NCBI GenBank assembly: GCA_030263385.1
Contig: SZOX01000007.1
Span: 1-64,000 of the forward strand
Source of the DNA: Zeimonas sp003577305
GTDB taxonomy: Bacteria; Pseudomonadota; Gammaproteobacteria; Burkholderiales; Burkholderiaceae_E
Reading direction: 5' to 3'
DNA length: 64,000 bases
Part shown: piece by piece, positions 8,498-20,032 of the stretch
How positions within the stretch are numbered: position 1 is the first letter of the stretch
How the letters are laid out: every line of letters begins with the position of its first letter
The notes under the pieces: model-generated
Told to the model about the DNA's origin: nothing
Seen by the model: only the letters and a program-made list of their open reading frames with translations
Database searches by the model: none
Position numbers and translations under genes: made by a program

Positions 8498-8837
8498 TCC
8501 CGCTCCGCAGTGCGTCCGGGCTTCGTGTATGATTTCGCGGTCGCCGATGCAGACGGGAAGATGGCGGGGCCGCCAGCAGCAGGCCTCCGGCAGCGGGCCC
8601 TCGGGGCCGTTGCACCGGACGAGAGCCCTGCACCTGCGGCCCGACGTGCCGGTTCGGCACTGTCCGGCCTCACTCCGTCGATGCCGAAGCTGCCGCGATT
8701 GCGCGCTCCGGCTCGACCCGTTCGATGCATGAGGTCAATGCCTGCGGGCGTGGCAGATCGCCCGCTCGGGTCTTTTCGATCCTTTTCGCACGAGCCGTGC
8801 CGATGAGCGCCAGCCAGCGCCGATATGTATCGTTCCG
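8498..8837. other. Intergenic region upstream of scpB, nothing recognised
   Basis: This 340-base stretch lies between the tRNA terminator and scpB. Open frames on either strand here lack recognisable similarity. A promoter for scpB-rluB is expected but no convincing box pair is visible, and scpB has no clear Shine-Dalgarno sequence. Confidence 0.5.
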
Positions 8838-9599
8838 ATGAACACGCAGGAAGCCAAGATCGTGATCGAGGCCGCGCTGCTGTGCGCGCCCCGGCCGATG
8901 AACGTCGCCGAGTTGCGCCGCCTCTTCGACGAGGAGATCGCCGCCGATACGGTGCGCGCGCTGCTCGACGAACTGCGTGACGACTGGCAGGGGCGGGGCG
9001 TGCAGCTGGCCGCGCTCGCCACCGGCTGGCGCTTCCAGAGCACGCCGCAGATGGCACCGTACCTCGAGCGGCTCAATCCGGAGAAGCCGCCCCGTTATTC
9101 GCGGGCGCTGATGGAGACGCTGGCGATCATCGCGTACCGTCAGCCGGTGACTCGCGGCGACATCGAGGAGATCCGCGGCGTGACCGTCTCGTCCCAGCTG
9201 GTCAAGACGCTCGAGGAGCGCGGCTGGATCGAGGTGATCGGCCACAAGGAGGTGCTCGGCCGGCCCGAACTGCTCGGCACCACGCGCCAGTTCCTCGACG
9301 ATCTCGGGTTGCGCTCGCTCGGCGAACTGCCGCCCTTGCTCGAGCCCGGGCAGACACCCGGCGCAGTCGAGGCGATCGCGCAGCGCGTCATCGAGTTCGC
9401 TGGCGAAGACGGGCAGGACGCGCTGCTGCAGCCCGACGATGCGCCGGCGGGGCAGCCGGTCTCGGTGGATGCGCTGGTCGACGCGGCAACCGATGCCGAT
9501 GCCGAGTCCGCTGCGGAGCCCGGGTCAGACGCCGATTCGGGGCCCGACGCCGAGCCCGACGCCAAGGTCATCCCCATTCCCCTGCAACGCACCCCGTGA
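8838..9599 (+). CDS. scpB: SMC-Scp complex subunit ScpB
   Basis: ScpB binds the ScpA kleisin and with SMC forms the bacterial condensin for chromosome segregation. The 253-residue protein has two winged-helix domains (residues about 1-85 and 86-175), including the conserved SRALMETLAIIAYRQPVTRGDIEEIRGV and LGRPELLGTT segments, then an acidic disordered tail (about 190-245, rich in Asp, Ala, Glu). The scpA partner lies far away at 34.6-35.5 kb on the other strand. The rluB gene follows, separated by 10 bases, a pairing common in proteobacteria. Confidence 0.93.
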   Translation: MNTQEAKIVIEAALLCAPRPMNVAELRRLFDEEIAADTVRALLDELRDDWQGRGVQLAALATGWRFQSTPQMAPYLERLNPEKPPRYSRALMETLAIIAYRQPVTRGDIEEIRGVTVSSQLVKTLEERGWIEVIGHKEVLGRPELLGTTRQFLDDLGLRSLGELPPLLEPGQTPGAVEAIAQRVIEFAGEDGQDALLQPDDAPAGQPVSVDALVDAATDADAESAAEPGSDADSGPDAEPDAKVIPIPLQRTP

Positions 9600-9609
9600 G
9601 GGCACTCTC

Positions 9610-11436
9610 TTGAACAGCGAACATCCGAGCGAACGCGCGCACGACGCCGCAGTGGCCGACCCGGTGCGGCCGACACGGCACGGCGCAGCCGAACAGGCTG
9701 GAGCGCCGTCGTCGAACGCCGACGAAGCGGCTGCAGCGGGCGGCGAGCCCGCGAACGCGGCAGCCGGCGCCGAGCGCGGGCCACGCGCGCCGCGCAACAT
9801 GTTCAATCGGCGCCGGGGCGGTCGTTCCGGGTCGCGACGCGGCCGCGGCGCCCCGCGTGACGGCGAACCCGCCGACGCGCAGGCAGATTCCGGGGCGCGC
9901 GCCGGCACCGACGTGCCGGAACCGGGCGGCGATGCCGCGGCCAGCCCGCTGCAGGCCGAACCCGATCCGCTGCCGGTCTATGCCAGCGGCGCCGTGATCG
10001 GGCTCGATGCCGCCGATCCGCGCAAGCGCGCGGCGCGACGGATGCCGGCCGAAGACCAGCCGAAACTGCACAAGGTGCTCGCCGACGCCGGCCTGGGCTC
10101 GCGGCGCGACATGGAAGAACTGATCCTCGCCGGGCGGGTATCGGTCAACGGCCAGCCGGCGCACATCGGCCAGCGCATCGGCCCGACCGACCAGGTGCGC
10201 GTCAACGGCCGCACGATCAACCGCCGCGCGGCGCCGCCGGCGCCGCGGGTGCTGCTCTATCACAAGCCCTCGGGCGAGATCTGCACGCGCGACGACCCCG
10301 GCCAGCGGGTCACGGTGTTCGAGCGGCTGCCCAGGCTGAAAGGCGCGCGCTGGGTCGCGGTGGGGCGGCTCGATTTCAATACCGAAGGCCTGCTGGTGTT
10401 CACCACTTCGGGTGACCTCGCCAACAAGCTGATGCATCCGCGATACGGCTGGGAGCGCGAGTACGCGGTCCGGGTGCTGGGGCGCATCGGGGACGACGCG
10501 CGCGGGGCCCTGCTCGGCGGCGTGCCCCTCGAGGACGGGCCGGCGAAGTTCGCCGTGCTCGAAGACCTCGGTGGCGACGGCGCCAACGCCTGGTACCGCG
10601 CGGTCATTGCGGAAGGCCGCAATCGCGAGGTGCGCCGGATGTTCGAGGCGGTGGGCCTGACCGTCAGCCGGCTGGTGCGCCTGCGATTCGGCCCGCTCGC
10701 CCTGCCGCGCGGCCTGGTTCGCGGCCGCTGGGCCGAGTTGGGCGACGCCGAGGTGCAGGCACTGATGCAGGCGATCCGACGCGCCGGATCCGCCCCGCAG
10801 GCGGCCGGCACGCCGAGGCGAACCGGAAGTGCCGATGCACAGGGCGCCCGCGAAGAGCCGCCCCTGGCGATCGACCCGCAGGAGGCGCCGCGAAGCGAAG
10901 CGGTGCGCGAACGGCAGGCCGGCGACGACGGCTATCGGGGCGACGGGTACGACGAGGACGAGGAAGACCCGGCCGATTCGATCGGCAACCGGGCGCTTCC
11001 CGAGGAGAGCACACCGCGCTACGACCCGATGGACGACGACGAATGGCAGCCGCGCTCGGCCAATGCGCACCTCGAGGGCATCACCCGCGCGGTGCGCAAG
11101 GGCGAGGGAGCGCAGCCGGCCGGCGGCAAGCGCAGCGGCTTCGGCAAGGCGCGCGGCCGCGCGGCGCGGACGGTGGGCTTCACCGGTCCGATGGACACCG
11201 GCAGGTCGGGCGGCATCGCCGGCGGGCCCGGGATGTTCGGCCGCGGTGGCCAGCCGGACGGGCGCGGCCGGCAGGGCAAGCGCACGCAGGGACAGGGCCC
11301 GTCGCAAGGACAGGGGCGACGCGGTCCGCAGGGTGGCGGCCAGGGGCAGGGACCGTCGCGCGGCGGCGCGCGAGGCAGACCCGGCGGCGGCCGGCGCGGC
11401 GGGCGCTCGGGCGGTGGGCCGCGCGGCGAGGGCTGA
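9610..11436 (+). CDS. rluB: 23S rRNA pseudouridine(2605) synthase RluB with long disordered tails
   Basis: Isomerises a uridine in helix 89 of 23S rRNA. The core lies in the middle of the 608-residue protein: an S4 RNA-binding domain (KVLADAGLGSRRDMEELI, about residue 155 onward) and the RsuA/RluB catalytic domain with GRLDFNTEGLLVFT, whose Asp is the nucleophile, and EGRNREVRRMFEAVG. Both ends are low-complexity: an N-terminal Ala/Arg/Gly tail of about 150 residues and a C-terminal tail of about 210 residues ending in Gly/Arg/Gln repeats. The TTG start at 9610 is preferred because GAGGG lies 7 bases upstream; no ATG precedes residue 64. The start is therefore less certain than the function. 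Confidence 0.88.
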   Translation: MNSEHPSERAHDAAVADPVRPTRHGAAEQAGAPSSNADEAAAAGGEPANAAAGAERGPRAPRNMFNRRRGGRSGSRRGRGAPRDGEPADAQADSGARAGTDVPEPGGDAAASPLQAEPDPLPVYASGAVIGLDAADPRKRAARRMPAEDQPKLHKVLADAGLGSRRDMEELILAGRVSVNGQPAHIGQRIGPTDQVRVNGRTINRRAAPPAPRVLLYHKPSGEICTRDDPGQRVTVFERLPRLKGARWVAVGRLDFNTEGLLVFTTSGDLANKLMHPRYGWEREYAVRVLGRIGDDARGALLGGVPLEDGPAKFAVLEDLGGDGANAWYRAVIAEGRNREVRRMFEAVGLTVSRLVRLRFGPLALPRGLVRGRWAELGDAEVQALMQAIRRAGSAPQAAGTPRRTGSADAQGAREEPPLAIDPQEAPRSEAVRERQAGDDGYRGDGYDEDEEDPADSIGNRALPEESTPRYDPMDDDEWQPRSANAHLEGITRAVRKGEGAQPAGGKRSGFGKARGRAARTVGFTGPMDTGRSGGIAGGPGMFGRGGQPDGRGRQGKRTQGQGPSQGQGRRGPQGGGQGQGPSRGGARGRPGGGRRGGRSGGGPRGEG

Positions 11437-11490
11437 CCCGGGACGTCACGCAGCCGGGACTGCATGCGTGCCCGGGTGGCCTTTTCGGGC

Positions 11491-11597
11491 TATAATCCGC
11501 AATTAACAAAATCGCCGCTTCGGCAGTTGCGAGACAGCGATCCGGACGACGTCATCCGGGGACGCAGGCGCATCGGGCACGGGCGGCGTGCTCGAAG
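11491..11597 (+). promoter_or_regulatory. Promoter and untranslated leader of the rimP operon
   Basis: A perfect -10 TATAAT is at 11491-11496, with no good -35. The transcript would start near 11503 and run about 95 bases before meeting the terminator at 11598-11626, with no reading frame of note. This suggests a leader RNA or attenuator controlling rimP-nusA-infB. Confidence 0.55.
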
Positions 11598-11626
11598 AAA
11601 TGGGCTCGAAAGGCCCATTTTTTTTT
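11598..11626 (+). terminator. Intrinsic terminator or attenuator 70 bases upstream of rimP
   Basis: The stem AAATGGGC/GCCCATTT with a 7-base loop is followed by a run of nine T. It lies between a good -10 box and the rimP start on the same strand, so read-through is required to express the operon. Confidence 0.8.
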
Positions 11627-11696
11627 CCGGTCGCGTCGGCATCGGGTCGGCGTCGGGCGGGCAAGCGTCGGCAGTGGCCGGCAAGGGGGTTGGCGA

Positions 11697-12305
11697 GTGT
11701 CAGCACAGATGACGTCGACGCAGGCGATCATCGAGCGCACCCTGGCCGGCATGGGTTACGAGCTCGTCGACGTCGAGTACGCGCAGAACGGATTGCTGCG
11801 CGTCTACATCGACGCGCCGTCGGGCATCTCGCTGGACGACTGCGAGAAGGTCAGCCGCCAGTTGTCGCGCGTGCTGGAGGTCGAGGGCATCGACTACGCG
11901 CGGCTGGAAGTGTCGTCGCCGGGGCTCGACCGGCCGTTGAAGAAGCCGGCCGACTTCGAGCGCTTCGCCGGCGTCGAGGTCAGCGTGAGGCTGCGCCGGG
12001 CGCTCGAAGGAAGGCGCAACTTCGAAGGCGTGCTCACGCTGGAGGACGAAGGGCGCTACGGCCTCGAGTTGATCGAGCCCGAGGCTGCGCGCCCGGCAGG
12101 CGCAAAGGGCGCGAAGGGCAGGAAGGCAGGTTCGAAGCCTGGCGCCAAGGGCGCGCCGGGCAAGGCAGCGAAGTCGCAGCAGGCGCAGCAGGCCGCGGAA
12201 GCGGCCGGCGCGGCGGCGCCGATGCGCAAGCTCGTGTTTGCGCTCGACGAGATCGAGCGGGCTCGGCTGGTGCCGAAGCTGAAGTTCCAGGAGAGGCGGA
12301 AATGA
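11697..12305 (+). CDS. rimP: Ribosome maturation factor RimP (extended)
   Basis: RimP assists assembly of the 30S head. At 202 residues it is longer than the usual 150-160. The N-terminal domain (MGYELVDVEYAQNGLLRVYID, SPGLDRPL) and the end of the C-terminal SH3-like domain (MRKLVFALDEIERARLVPKLKF) match the family. The extra length is an Ala/Lys/Gly-rich insert at about residues 128-178. The GTG at 11697 has AAGGGGG 7 bases upstream; the ATG at 11709 is an alternative. Its stop overlaps the nusA start (ATGA). Confidence 0.93.
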   Translation: MSAQMTSTQAIIERTLAGMGYELVDVEYAQNGLLRVYIDAPSGISLDDCEKVSRQLSRVLEVEGIDYARLEVSSPGLDRPLKKPADFERFAGVEVSVRLRRALEGRRNFEGVLTLEDEGRYGLELIEPEAARPAGAKGAKGRKAGSKPGAKGAPGKAAKSQQAQQAAEAAGAAAPMRKLVFALDEIERARLVPKLKFQERRK

Positions 12306-13822
12306 GCCGGGAAGTGTTGTTGCTGGTCGATGCGCTGGCGCGCGAGAAGAACGTCGCGCGCGAGGTGGTGTTCGGCGCGCTCGAGAGTGCGCTGGCCTCC
12401 GCCACGAAGAAGCGCTTCAGGGAAGAAGTCGACGTGCGGGTGTCGGTCGATCGCATGACCGGCGAGTCCGAGTCGTTCCGCCGCTGGCAGGTGGTGCCCG
12501 ACGGCGAACTCGAAGACCACGACGTCCAGATCATCCTGTCGGAGGCGCAGAAGCACATTCCCGACATCCAGGTCGGCGACTTCATCGAGGAAGAACTCGA
12601 ACCGGTCGATCTCGGGCGCATCGGCGCGCAGGCGGCCAAGCAGGTCATCCTGCAGAAAATCCGCGACGCCGAGCGCGAGCAGATCATCAACGACTTCCTC
12701 GCGCGGGGCGAGTCGGTCCTGTCGGGCACGATCAAGCGGATGGACCGCGAAGGCGCGATCGTCGAGTCGGGCAAGGTCGAGGCGCGGCTGCCGCGCGACC
12801 AGATGATCCCGAAGGAGAATCTGCGGGTGGGCGACCGCATCCGCGCCTACGTCGCGAAGATCAATCGCGAGGGCCGCGGCCCCCAGCTGTTCCTGTCGCG
12901 CACCGCACCCGACTTCATCCGCCACCTGTTCGCCAACGAGGTGCCCGAGATCGAGCAGGGGCTGCTCGAGATCAAGGCGGCCGCACGCGACCCGGGCGTG
13001 CGCGCCAAGATCGCAGTGCACTCGCACGACCGGCGCGTCGATCCGATCGGCACCTGCGTGGGCGTGCGCGGCTCGCGCGTGCAGGCGGTCACCGGCGAGC
13101 TGGCCGGCGAGCGCGTCGACATCGTGCTGTGGTCCGAGGATCCGGCGCAGTTCGTGATCGGCGCGCTGGCGCCGGCGAACGTCTCGTCGATCGTCGTCGA
13201 CGAGGACAAGCGCAGCATGGACGTGGTGGTCGACGAAGACAACCTGGCGCTGGCGATCGGCACCGGGGGGCGCAACGTGCGGCTGGCCTCCGAACTCACC
13301 GGCTGGCAGATCAACATCATGAGCGCCGAGGAGTCGCGGGCCAAGAGCGAGGGCGAGCGCAGCGCGGTGCGCGAGCTGTTCATGGCGCAGCTCGACGTCG
13401 ACGAGGAGATCGCCGACATCCTGATCGACGAGGGTTTCACCACCGTCGAGGAGGTGGCCTACGTGCCGATCAACGAGATGCTCGAGATCCAGTCGTTCGA
13501 CGAAGACACGGTGAACGAACTGCGCAACCGCGCGCGCAACGCGCTGCTCACCGAGGCGATCGCCACCGAGGAGAAGATCGGCACGACCGCCGAGGATCTC
13601 CTGTCGCTCGAGGGCATGGATCGCGAGCTTGCGGCGAAGCTGGCCGACGCCGGCGTGCACACGCGCGACGGACTGGCCGAACTGGCGGTCGACGAACTGG
13701 TCGAAGCGACGGCGATCGACGAGGAGCGGGCGAGAGACCTGATCATGAAGGCGCGCGCGCACTGGTTCGAGGCGGAGCCGGCGGCTGCGACGCAGCCGGG
13801 CGAGGAGCGGGCGCAGGCATAG
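12302..13822 (+). CDS. nusA: Transcription termination/antitermination protein NusA
   Basis: NusA binds RNA polymerase and modulates pausing, termination and antitermination. The 506-residue protein has all expected parts: an N-terminal polymerase-binding domain (1-125), S1 (about 135-200), two KH domains (about 230-345, with DPIGTCVGVRGSRVQAV and AIGTGGRNVRLASELTG), and two C-terminal acidic helix-hairpin repeats (about 365-495). The start at 12302 overlaps the rimP stop by four bases. Followed by infB after 50 bases. Confidence 0.97.
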   Translation: MSREVLLLVDALAREKNVAREVVFGALESALASATKKRFREEVDVRVSVDRMTGESESFRRWQVVPDGELEDHDVQIILSEAQKHIPDIQVGDFIEEELEPVDLGRIGAQAAKQVILQKIRDAEREQIINDFLARGESVLSGTIKRMDREGAIVESGKVEARLPRDQMIPKENLRVGDRIRAYVAKINREGRGPQLFLSRTAPDFIRHLFANEVPEIEQGLLEIKAAARDPGVRAKIAVHSHDRRVDPIGTCVGVRGSRVQAVTGELAGERVDIVLWSEDPAQFVIGALAPANVSSIVVDEDKRSMDVVVDEDNLALAIGTGGRNVRLASELTGWQINIMSAEESRAKSEGERSAVRELFMAQLDVDEEIADILIDEGFTTVEEVAYVPINEMLEIQSFDEDTVNELRNRARNALLTEAIATEEKIGTTAEDLLSLEGMDRELAAKLADAGVHTRDGLAELAVDELVEATAIDEERARDLIMKARAHWFEAEPAAATQPGEERAQA

Positions 13823-13872
13823 AGGGTGTGGATTCGACAAGCTTTGAGCAGTGAGGTCCGGAAGGAATGAGC

Positions 13873-16716
13873 ATGGCGAGTACGAACGTGGCGAAGTTTG
13901 CGGCGGAGCTGAAGATGCCGGCCGAGGCGTTGCTCGAGCAACTGCAGGCCGCCGGCGTCAGCAAGCGGTCTCCGGACGACGAGCTGACCGAGGCCGACAA
14001 GGAGCAGCTGCTGCTTGCGCTGCGCCGCGCGCATGGCGCCGACGACGGTCCGAAGCGCCGGATCACGCTGACGCGCAAGCAGACCTCCGAGATCAAGCAG
14101 GCCGACGCCACCGGCAAGGCGCGCACGATCCAGGTCGAGGTGCGCAAGAAGCGCGTCTTCGTCAAGCGCGACATTGGCGACACCGCGGCGGTGGAGCTCG
14201 CGCCGGCCGAGCCGGCTGCGGCTGCGGTGCCGCCCAGGTCGGTGGTCGACGAGGAGCAGCAGCGCCTTCGCGAAGCCGAAGAGGCGCGCCAGCGCGAGCT
14301 GCTCGAGCGCCAGGCTGCCGAGCTGCGCGAAAAGCAGGAGCGCCTCGAGCGCGAACGCGAGCGTGAGGCGCAGGCGGCGGCCGAGGCCGCACGGCGCGAG
14401 GAGGAAGCGCGCCGCGAGGCCGAGCGCGCGGCGGCGATCGACACCTCTTCGGCGCGTGCCGAGCGCGAGCGCGCCGACGCCGAGGCGCGGGCTGCCGGCG
14501 AAGCGGCGCGCAAGGCCGCCGAAGAGGCGGCCGAGCAGGCGCGCGCGCGCAAGGCGGTCGAGGCCGAGGTCGCCGAAATCAATCGCCTGATGAGCCTGCA
14601 GCGCAGGCCCCAGCCCAGGCCCGCGGAGGCCCCGCCGGCCGCGCCTGCCGCCAGGCCCGCAGTTGCGGCGCCGGGCGCGCCGGCAGCGCCGGCCAAGACC
14701 GCGGTCACCGGCACGCTGCACCGCCCCGCTGGCGGGCGGCCGGCGCCGGGCGCGGCGCCTGCAGCCGATGCCCAGAAGAAGCACGTCAAGAGCGAGAAGC
14801 TGTCGTCGACCTGGTCGGAAGAGGCCGCGAAGAAGCGCGGCATCAAGACCCGCGGCGACACCGTCGATGCCGGATGGCGCGGCAAGGGAGGCGCGCGCCA
14901 TCGCGCCGGCGCGCGCCACGAGGCGGCCGGTCCGATGCCGGCGGCCGCGAGCGAGCCGATCGTGCGCGAAGTGCACGTGCCCGAGACGATCACCGTGGCC
15001 GACCTGGCGCACAAGATGTCGGTGAAGGCGGCCGAGGTGATCAAGGCGCTGATGAAGCTGGGCCAGATGGTCACGATCAACCAGGTGCTCGACCAGGACA
15101 CGGCGATGATCCTGGTCGAGGAGATGGGGCACAAGGCGCTTGCCGCGAAGCTGGACGACCCCGAAGCCTTCCTGGTCGAGGACGCGAACCACGGCGAGGC
15201 GGCCCGGGAGCCGCGTCCGCCGGTGGTCACCGTGATGGGCCACGTCGACCACGGGAAGACCTCGCTGCTCGACTGCATCCGGCGCGCCAAGGTCGCCGCC
15301 GGCGAGGCGGGCGGCATCACGCAGCACATCGGCGCCTATCACGTCGAGACGCCGCGCGGCGTGGTCACTTTCCTCGACACGCCCGGACACGAGGCGTTCA
15401 CCGCGATGCGTGCGCGCGGCGCGAAGGCCACCGACATCGTCATCCTGGTGGTGGCGGCCGACGACGGCGTGATGCCGCAGACGATCGAGGCGATCAACCA
15501 CGCCAGGGCGGCGGGGGTACCGCTGGTCGTCGCGATGAACAAGATCGACAAGCCCGAGGCGAACCCGGATCGGGTCAAGCAGGAACTGGTGGCCAACCAG
15601 GTGGTTCCCGAGGAGTACGGCGGCGAAGTGCCGATCGTCCCGGTGTCGGCCAAGACCGGGCAGGGCATCGACGACCTGCTCGAGAACGTGCTGCTGCAGG
15701 CCGAGGTGCTCGAACTCGACGCGGTGCGCGACGGCGCGGCCAAGGGACTGGTGATCGAGGCGCGGCTCGACAAGGGCAAGGGCGCGGTGGCCACGGTGCT
15801 GGTGCAGTCGGGCACGCTCAGGCGCGGCGACATCGTGCTGGCCGGCTCGTCGTTCGGACGCGTTCGCGCAATGCTCGACGAGAACGGCAAGGCGGTGGCC
15901 GAGGCCGGCCCGTCGATTCCGGTCGAGATCCAGGGCCTGCAGGAGGTTCCGGCTGCCGGCGAGGAAGTGATCGTGCTCGGCGACGAGCGCAAGGCGCGCG
16001 AAATCGCGCTGTTCCGCCAGGGCAAGTTCCGCGACGTGAAGCTCGCCAGACAGCAGGCAGCCAAGCTCGAGAACATGTTCGAGCAGATGACTGCCGGCGA
16101 GGTGAAGACCCTGCCCCTGATCGTGAAGGCCGACGTCCAGGGCTCGCAGGAGGCGCTCGCGCACGCGATGCTGAAGCTCTCCACCGACGAGGTGAAAGTG
16201 CAGATCGTGCACCAGGGAGTGGGCGGCATCAGCGAGAACGACGTGAACCTGGCCACCGCGTCGAAGGCGGTGATCATCGGCTTCAACGTGCGCGCCGACC
16301 AGCACGCCAAGCGCCTGGCCGAAACCAACGGCATCGACATCCGCTACTACAACATCATCTACGACGCGGTCGACGACGTGAAGGCGGCGATGTCCGGCCT
16401 GCTGTCGCCCGAGCAGAAGGAAGAGACGATCGGCCTGGTCGAGATCCGCCAGATCATCCGGGTGCCCAGGGTCGGCAACGTCGCCGGCTGCATGGTGCTC
16501 GAGGGCGTGGTGCGCCGCGGCGCGAAAGTGCGCCTGCTGCGCGACCACACCGTGGTCTGGACCGGCGAGCTCGATTCGCTCAAGCGTTTCAAGGACGACG
16601 TGCGCGAGGTTCGCGAGGGCTTCGAGTGCGGCCTGTCCCTGAAGAACTTCGGCGACATCAAGGAAGGCGACCAGCTCGAGGTGTTCGAGATCAAGGAGGT
16701 CGCGCGCACGCTGTGA
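13873..16716 (+). CDS. infB: Translation initiation factor IF-2
   Basis: IF-2 is the GTPase that places fMet-tRNA on the 30S subunit and promotes subunit joining. The 947-residue product starts with an IF2_N domain (VAKFAAELKMPAEALLEQL), then a long Glu/Arg/Ala-rich charged helix and a Pro/Ala linker (about 130-300), a second IF2_N (about 375-425), and the G domain with GHVDHGKTS (about 456), DTPGHEAF, NKID and SAKTGQG. Two ATG codons, 13867 and 13873, are possible; GGAAGGA is only one base from the first but seven from the second, so 13873 is preferred. The large minus-strand frame over this gene is a codon-bias shadow. Confidence 0.97.
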   Translation: MASTNVAKFAAELKMPAEALLEQLQAAGVSKRSPDDELTEADKEQLLLALRRAHGADDGPKRRITLTRKQTSEIKQADATGKARTIQVEVRKKRVFVKRDIGDTAAVELAPAEPAAAAVPPRSVVDEEQQRLREAEEARQRELLERQAAELREKQERLEREREREAQAAAEAARREEEARREAERAAAIDTSSARAERERADAEARAAGEAARKAAEEAAEQARARKAVEAEVAEINRLMSLQRRPQPRPAEAPPAAPAARPAVAAPGAPAAPAKTAVTGTLHRPAGGRPAPGAAPAADAQKKHVKSEKLSSTWSEEAAKKRGIKTRGDTVDAGWRGKGGARHRAGARHEAAGPMPAAASEPIVREVHVPETITVADLAHKMSVKAAEVIKALMKLGQMVTINQVLDQDTAMILVEEMGHKALAAKLDDPEAFLVEDANHGEAAREPRPPVVTVMGHVDHGKTSLLDCIRRAKVAAGEAGGITQHIGAYHVETPRGVVTFLDTPGHEAFTAMRARGAKATDIVILVVAADDGVMPQTIEAINHARAAGVPLVVAMNKIDKPEANPDRVKQELVANQVVPEEYGGEVPIVPVSAKTGQGIDDLLENVLLQAEVLELDAVRDGAAKGLVIEARLDKGKGAVATVLVQSGTLRRGDIVLAGSSFGRVRAMLDENGKAVAEAGPSIPVEIQGLQEVPAAGEEVIVLGDERKAREIALFRQGKFRDVKLARQQAAKLENMFEQMTAGEVKTLPLIVKADVQGSQEALAHAMLKLSTDEVKVQIVHQGVGGISENDVNLATASKAVIIGFNVRADQHAKRLAETNGIDIRYYNIIYDAVDDVKAAMSGLLSPEQKEETIGLVEIRQIIRVPRVGNVAGCMVLEGVVRRGAKVRLLRDHTVVWTGELDSLKRFKDDVREVREGFECGLSLKNFGDIKEGDQLEVFEIKEVARTL

Positions 16717-16735
16717 GGCGTGCGCCGGGGGCACG

Positions 16736-17113
16736 ATGACCACTCGTCGCCAGGGCGGCGTGAGCCGCAACGTGCGGGTCACCGAGCAGGTGCACCACGA
16801 GCTCGCCGATCTCGTGCGCGCGCAACTCGAGGACCCGCGCGTGGGCATGGTCACGATCACCGGCGTCGAGCTGACGCCCGACTATGCCTACGCGACGGTG
16901 TACTTCAGCGTGCTGCCCGATGACGAGGCGGCAGTGGCGAGCACGCTCGCGGGACTGCGCCACGCGGCCGGCTTCCTGCGCTCGCAGCTCGGCCGCCGCG
17001 TGCGCATCCACACCACGCCCGAGCTGCGCTTCGTCCACGATGCGTCGGTCGGGCGCGCCATGGTCCTCTCGAAGCTGATCGACGAGGCGAACAGGCAGCA
17101 CGCCGAGGATTGA
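16736..17113 (+). CDS. rbfA: Ribosome-binding factor A
   Basis: RbfA assists late 30S maturation by binding 16S rRNA near helix 1. The 125-residue protein has the KH-like core, with RVTEQVHHELADLVRAQLEDPRVGMVTITGVELTPDYAYATVYFSVL and PELRFVHDAS as landmark segments. It lies 19 bases after infB and about 100 before truB, the classical order. Confidence 0.95.
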   Translation: MTTRRQGGVSRNVRVTEQVHHELADLVRAQLEDPRVGMVTITGVELTPDYAYATVYFSVLPDDEAAVASTLAGLRHAAGFLRSQLGRRVRIHTTPELRFVHDASVGRAMVLSKLIDEANRQHAED

Positions 17114-17211
17114 GAACGTGTGAAGCAATCGGCCGCGCCGCCGGCATCGATCGCGCCGGCCCCGCGGCTGGCGCGGTGCGGGCTGGTCGGGCCGGTGGTG
17201 AACGAAGCAGC

Positions 17212-18154
17212 ATGTCCCCGAACAAGCAGACTCGCGAACCGATCGACGGCATCCTGCTGCTCGACAAGCCGAAAGGCCTGAGCTCGAACGACGCCCTGGT
17301 GCGGGCGCGCCGGCTGCTGAACGCGCGCAAGGCCGGCCACGGCGGCACCCTCGATCCGCTGGCCACCGGCCTGCTGCCGCTGCTGTTCGGCGAGGCGACC
17401 AAGTTCGCACACGATTCGCTCGATGCCGACAAGACCTACCTGGCCGAACTGGCGCTGGGCGTGGTCACCGACACCGGCGACGCCGAGGGGCGGGTGCTCG
17501 CGCGGCGCGAAGTCGGCTGCGACGAGGCGCAATTGCGCGCCGCGGCTGCCGCCTTCGTCGGAGAGATCGAGCAGGTGCCGCCGATGCATTCGGCGCTCAA
17601 GCGCGAGGGCCGTCCGCTCTACGAGTACGCGCGTGCCGGCGTGACGCTGGAGCGCGCGCCGCGGCGGGTCGTGATCCACGAGATCGAAACGCCGGCATTC
17701 GCCGGCTCGCGCGCGACGATTCGCGTGCGCTGCGGCAAGGGCACCTACATCCGCACGCTGGCCGCCGACATCGGCGAGTGCCTGGGATGCGGCGCCCACC
17801 TTGCGGGCCTGCGCCGCGAGCGCGTCGGCGCGCTGTCGGTGGCCGACGCGATCACCCTCGAAGCGCTCGAGGCGCTCGAGCCGGCCGCGCGCCGGGCGCG
17901 GCTCGCGCCCGCCGACGCGCTGCTGGCGGATCTGCCGCGCGTCGACCTCGACGCACCTGCCGAAGCGCGCTTCCTGCACGGGCAGAAGCTGCGCGTAGCG
18001 GCCGCGACGGGCAGCCGTGACCTCGCGCGCGTGCGCGTCTACGGCGCGCAGCGCCTGCTGGGCGTGGCCGCGCTGCGCGACGGCGTGCTGGTGCCGCAAC
18101 GTCTGGTCGCCGCCGGCGCCGGCGCGACGAAACACACCGAACCGGAAGCGTCCC

Positions 18155-18174
<20 letters not shown>
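17212..18174 (+). CDS. truB: tRNA pseudouridine(55) synthase
   Basis: TruB makes pseudouridine 55 in the T-loop of tRNAs. The 320-residue protein has the nucleophile motif GHGGTLDPLATGLLP (residues about 43-57), KTYLAELALGVVTDTGD, the VPPMHSALKREGRPLYEYAR block and the GTYIRTLAADIG segment. The start MSPNKQ at 17212 was chosen because the extension to the TTG at 17110 is non-conserved. The final 20 bases overlap typA. Confidence 0.95.

Positions 18175-20032
<1,858 letters not shown>

Noticed and set aside
13459..16860. A 1,133-codon minus-strand frame opposite infB
   Set aside because: It is antisense to a clear IF-2 gene, with Arg/His/Gly-rich composition typical of GC-bias shadows and no domain.
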